Both the position numbers and the translations under genes were made by a program. 64,000 bases of DNA from Robertkochia marina (GTDB lineage Bacteria > Bacteroidota > Bacteroidia > Flavobacteriales > Flavobacteriaceae), in NCBI RefSeq assembly GCF_004799345.1, contig NZ_SSMC01000001.1, positions 930,001 through 994,000 of the forward strand, written 5' to 3'. How positions within the stretch are numbered: the stretch's first letter is position 1; the number at the start of each line of letters is the position of its first letter. The notes under the pieces are model-generated. The model had not been told where the DNA came from. It made no database searches and saw only the letters and a program-made list of their open reading frames with translations. Of this stretch, positions 61,311 through 64,000 are shown piece by piece.

Positions 61311-64000
61311 ATGTTTCAATTTGGTTTGTGGCTTACCTGCTTATGTTTTCCTGCCCTTATTATCTCTCAGAACACATCATCAGTTACCGGGTCTGTCGCA
61401 GACGCCAAATCTTATGAATTTTTAAAGGGGGTCGAGGTTTGTTTCGATGAGTGTATGGTTCGTGTTAACACTGATAAGACCGGAGTATTTATCCTGGATG
61501 ATCTGTCGGCCGGTAAGCACCTGATCATCATTTCGCATCCGAGATTTCAGCAAGTGAATTTACCCGTTGTATTAAAGCCGGATGAGATCCTTGATCTTGG
61601 AAAGATCTTTTTAGAGAGAACTTTAAAAGCTCAGTCTTATGAAAGTTCTGTTGAAGAGGAGTCGATTGCTGAGCTGACGGATGTTCCTATGATTGCCGAC
61701 TTTTCGGTTTTAAATGCGCAACAAGATCTCTATGAACGGAGGAGTGCCTTTAATTTTGGGAAAGCTTTTTATCGAATACGAGGATATGATTCGAAATACC
61801 GCGAAGTACTGATCAATGGGATACCGGTTTATGATGAGGATTCAGGGCGGGCTCCTTTTTCGTTATGGGGTGGTCTTAATGATATGTTTCGTGACAGAGA
61901 ATTTGCCCCCGGGCTTAACAGTGTGTCACAGAGTTTTGGAAGTATTGGGGGTACAACCCAGTTTATACTAAAACCTGCCAATAACCGAAGCGGGTTCAGG
62001 GTTACTTCTTCAGCCTCTAACCGAAGCTATCTCGGAAGGGGTATGTTTACTTATAATTCAGGGTTGCGTTCGCAAAAATGGGCATTCAGTTTTTCCGCTT
62101 CGAGAAGATGGGCAGAGCAAGGCTATATAGAAGGGACTTTATATGATGCTTATTCTCTTTTTGGTGCCGTTCAACTGAATCTGGGTAAAGGGCAGGAACT
62201 GGTGTTTAACATTTTCTACGCTCCACAGCGCAGAGGAATGCGGTCTGCTTTAACAGAAGAAGTTGTTTCCCTGGCAGGGGCAAGGTATAACCCTTATTGG
62301 GGGTTGCAGGATGGAAAGATCAGAAATGCCAGGACCAGAAGTAACAGGCAACCGGTATTTTTATTGAATTATTTCCGTAACACATCCAGGGGGAGCTGGC
62401 AAATTGGTCTTCTGCATACTTCAGGGATCAAGGCAAGCAGCCGATTAGGTTATTACAATGCTCCCAATCCTTTTCCCGATTACTACAGGTATCTCCCGTC
62501 CTGGCAATTAAACGGGAACATGGTCAATTTTGAGAATGCCAGGGAAGTTGGTGCTGGTTTTTCGTCAAACCCTCAATTGAACTGGGCAGAACTTTATAAG
62601 ATAAATGCGGCCGAGGTGAAGGGGGGTATGGCCAGTTATATTGAATACGAAGATATTGTTTCAAGCTCTCTTTCGTCATTATCAGTAACTCTCACCAGCC
62701 GATCGGGAAAGAGGGGCAGACTACATGCCGGTGTTAATGGTCGCTTTTCGAATAGTCAGTACTTTGCCAGGATCATCGATCTGTTGGGGGCTGACTATCA
62801 TCTTGACCGGGATCCTTTTTCAGAAACCAGGAATGATCTGAACACGGAAGGGATGAGTTATAAAGGCGATCGCATAGGTTATAACTATCAACAGCGTACG
62901 ATGAAGGCGCAAGCATATATTAGGTATCACAGAAATTTTAATCGTGGACAGGCCTACCTTAGTTACCGGGCAGAGTATTTGAACACGGTGAGAGATGGAT
63001 TGTTTCGTAACGAAAGATACCCCGAAAATTCCTTTGGAGAAGGGCAGACCCTTACCATGACAGGGCACTCTTCTAAGGCAGGACTCAATTACAGGATAAG
63101 TGGCCGTCATATTCTCGATCTTGAATTGGCCTGGTTAAACCAATTACCCCTGCCAGGTTCTTTGTACATCAATCCCAGAGAAAACCATCTTACCATAAAG
63201 GATCCTGTTCCTGAACAGATAACAGGTGCCGATCTGAGGTACAGGATGGATCTGCCGGATCTTAAACTAAGAGCAACTGCCTATTTCACCTTATTTTCTG
63301 ATCTGACCGACGTGAACTACTTTTATTTTGAAGGGGGTGTAGGTAATGCCTTTGTACAGGAGCTTAATACAGGTATCAATAAGAGGCACTATGGAGGGGA
63401 ATTAAGTTTAGAGTACAGCGTTTCTTCTGATGTCAAGTTTGATCTTGTCTGGGCTCATGGGGTGTATGAATACACCACAGACCCTAATTTGTCACTGACG
63501 TTTAATACCGTAAATACCGAGAGCAGTATAAACGCTGAAGGAGCTCTGGATCTTGGCCCGGCTTTTATCGCAGGAACTAAAATAGCCCAGGGTCCTCAAA
63601 CAGCCGGTGCCCTTGGGGTTGAATACCGGTCTCCGGAATACTGGTGGTCGGGTTTAACCATAAGCTACCTCGATAACAATTATATAGGACTATCGAACGT
63701 GCGACGTACTTCAAGTTTCTACCTGGATCCCGAAACCGGTGAGGAATTCACAGAGATCGATCCAGAGATAAGTAGTTTATTATTAAAACAGGAGCGATTA
63801 CAGCCTATTTATTACCTGGATCTGGCAGGTGGTAAATCATGGCTGGTTAACACTGTGTACATATCTGTTTTTGCCAGTGTAAACAACCTCTTTGATACGA
63901 TATATCAGACCGGTGGATTTGAACAAAACAGGAGGGCCACCTATGCCGGTTTGTACGAGGACTCATTAAGCGGTTCTCCATCTTTCGGTTCGAGATATTG
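61311..64000 (+). CDS. TonB-dependent receptor, 3' end beyond the window
   Basis: The frame is open from ATG 61311 to the window edge (896 codons) with no stop. A signal peptide (ending ALIISQ) is followed by a CarboxypepD_reg-like domain (about 25-105: SVTGSVADAKSYEFLKGVEV...). A plug-like region follows (FYRIRGYDSKYREVLINGIPVYDEDSG..., GSIGGTTQFILKP), then a long barrel with alternating aromatic strands. It lacks the SusC-type signature and no SusD gene is seen to its right within the window. The substrate is unknown. The C-terminal barrel strand is missing only because of the cut. Confidence 0.88.
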   Translation, partial: MFQFGLWLTCLCFPALIISQNTSSVTGSVADAKSYEFLKGVEVCFDECMVRVNTDKTGVFILDDLSAGKHLIIISHPRFQQVNLPVVLKPDEILDLGKIFLERTLKAQSYESSVEEESIAELTDVPMIADFSVLNAQQDLYERRSAFNFGKAFYRIRGYDSKYREVLINGIPVYDEDSGRAPFSLWGGLNDMFRDREFAPGLNSVSQSFGSIGGTTQFILKPANNRSGFRVTSSASNRSYLGRGMFTYNSGLRSQKWAFSFSASRRWAEQGYIEGTLYDAYSLFGAVQLNLGKGQELVFNIFYAPQRRGMRSALTEEVVSLAGARYNPYWGLQDGKIRNARTRSNRQPVFLLNYFRNTSRGSWQIGLLHTSGIKASSRLGYYNAPNPFPDYYRYLPSWQLNGNMVNFENAREVGAGFSSNPQLNWAELYKINAAEVKGGMASYIEYEDIVSSSLSSLSVTLTSRSGKRGRLHAGVNGRFSNSQYFARIIDLLGADYHLDRDPFSETRNDLNTEGMSYKGDRIGYNYQQRTMKAQAYIRYHRNFNRGQAYLSYRAEYLNTVRDGLFRNERYPENSFGEGQTLTMTGHSSKAGLNYRISGRHILDLELAWLNQLPLPGSLYINPRENHLTIKDPVPEQITGADLRYRMDLPDLKLRATAYFTLFSDLTDVNYFYFEGGVGNAFVQELNTGINKRHYGGELSLEYSVSSDVKFDLVWAHGVYEYTTDPNLSLTFNTVNTESSINAEGALDLGPAFIAGTKIAQGPQTAGALGVEYRSPEYWWSGLTISYLDNNYIGLSNVRRTSSFYLDPETGEEFTEIDPEISSLLLKQERLQPIYYLDLAGGKSWLVNTVYISVFASVNNLFDTIYQTGGFEQNRRATYAGLYEDSLSGSPSFGSRY

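Overview
The window is chromosomal core and near-core sequence from a marine-type member of the Flavobacteriaceae (Bacteroidota). Evidence for this is the gene families present (Bat/MoxR operon, GIN-domain and DUF4382/DUF3108 proteins, Bacteroidetes-type tryptophan 2,3-dioxygenase, long Bacteroidetes LspA, TonB-dependent receptors with a CarboxypepD_reg-like domain), the near absence of Shine-Dalgarno sites, and repeated TAnnTTTG motifs, the Bacteroidetes -7 promoter element, just upstream of genes. No tRNA, rRNA, insertion sequence, prophage or CRISPR array was recognised. Both window ends cut through genes: an isoaspartyl peptidase/asparaginase on the left and a TonB-dependent receptor on the right.

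Layout. 1-9.5 kb: partial asparaginase, CAP lipoprotein, 3-hydroxyanthranilate dioxygenase plus an ALDH7-like dehydrogenase, metallophosphoesterase, PfkB sugar kinase, an AlbA_2 (Schlafen-type) protein, an SDR/AKR pair and a DUF4382 lipoprotein. 9.6-18.7 kb: a complete MoxR-DUF58-(BatD-like)-BatA-BatB-BatC-BatD-BatE operon. 18.8-21.4 kb: small secreted protein, SulP anion transporter and beta-carbonic anhydrase, a probable bicarbonate uptake/hydration pair. 21.5-24.7 kb: CvpA, a conserved small protein, a ceramidase-like CREST membrane protein, pheS and a small conserved protein, closed by a perfect 16-bp terminator stem. 24.7-30.5 kb: a tripartite RND efflux operon. 30.5-36 kb: mostly minus-strand genes (DUF1080, azurin, 2H phosphoesterase, YheT hydrolase, EamA transporter, ArsC-like, DUF3298). 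36-39.5 kb: trans-sulfuration enzyme, NADP-type glutamate dehydrogenase, recO. 39.5-47.3 kb: haem-type TonB receptor, ileS, a DksA-like protein, a GIN-like protein and lspA. 47.3-52.1 kb: 5-formyl-THF cyclo-ligase, uvrC and a patatin with outer-membrane barrel. 52.1-59.6 kb: homogentisate dioxygenase, 4-hydroxyphenylpyruvate dioxygenase, an apparent small RNA gene, DUF3108, tryptophan 2,3-dioxygenase, M23 peptidase, pgi. 59.7-64 kb: a small His-containing membrane protein, an EEP-family nuclease/phosphatase and the partial TonB receptor.

Functional themes. Aromatic amino-acid catabolism appears three times: tyrosine (hppD, hmgA), the entry step of tryptophan breakdown (TDO), and the 3-hydroxyanthranilate step. 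Envelope biology dominates the rest: Bat complex, efflux, lipoprotein processing, patatin/barrel, M23 hydrolase and TonB receptors.

The observations most worth a second look are: (i) a stand-alone small RNA candidate between hppD and the DUF3108 gene, with a near-perfect Bacteroidetes promoter, an initial hairpin and a very strong terminator; (ii) an isoleucyl-tRNA synthetase whose HXGH signature is swapped to GXHH, a change linked in published work to mupirocin hyper-resistance; (iii) an M23 peptidase whose HxH zinc motif reads HVC; (iv) a terminator hairpin whose T-tract ends exactly at the start codon of the GIN-like gene; (v) a CREST/ceramidase-like hydrolase next to pheS.
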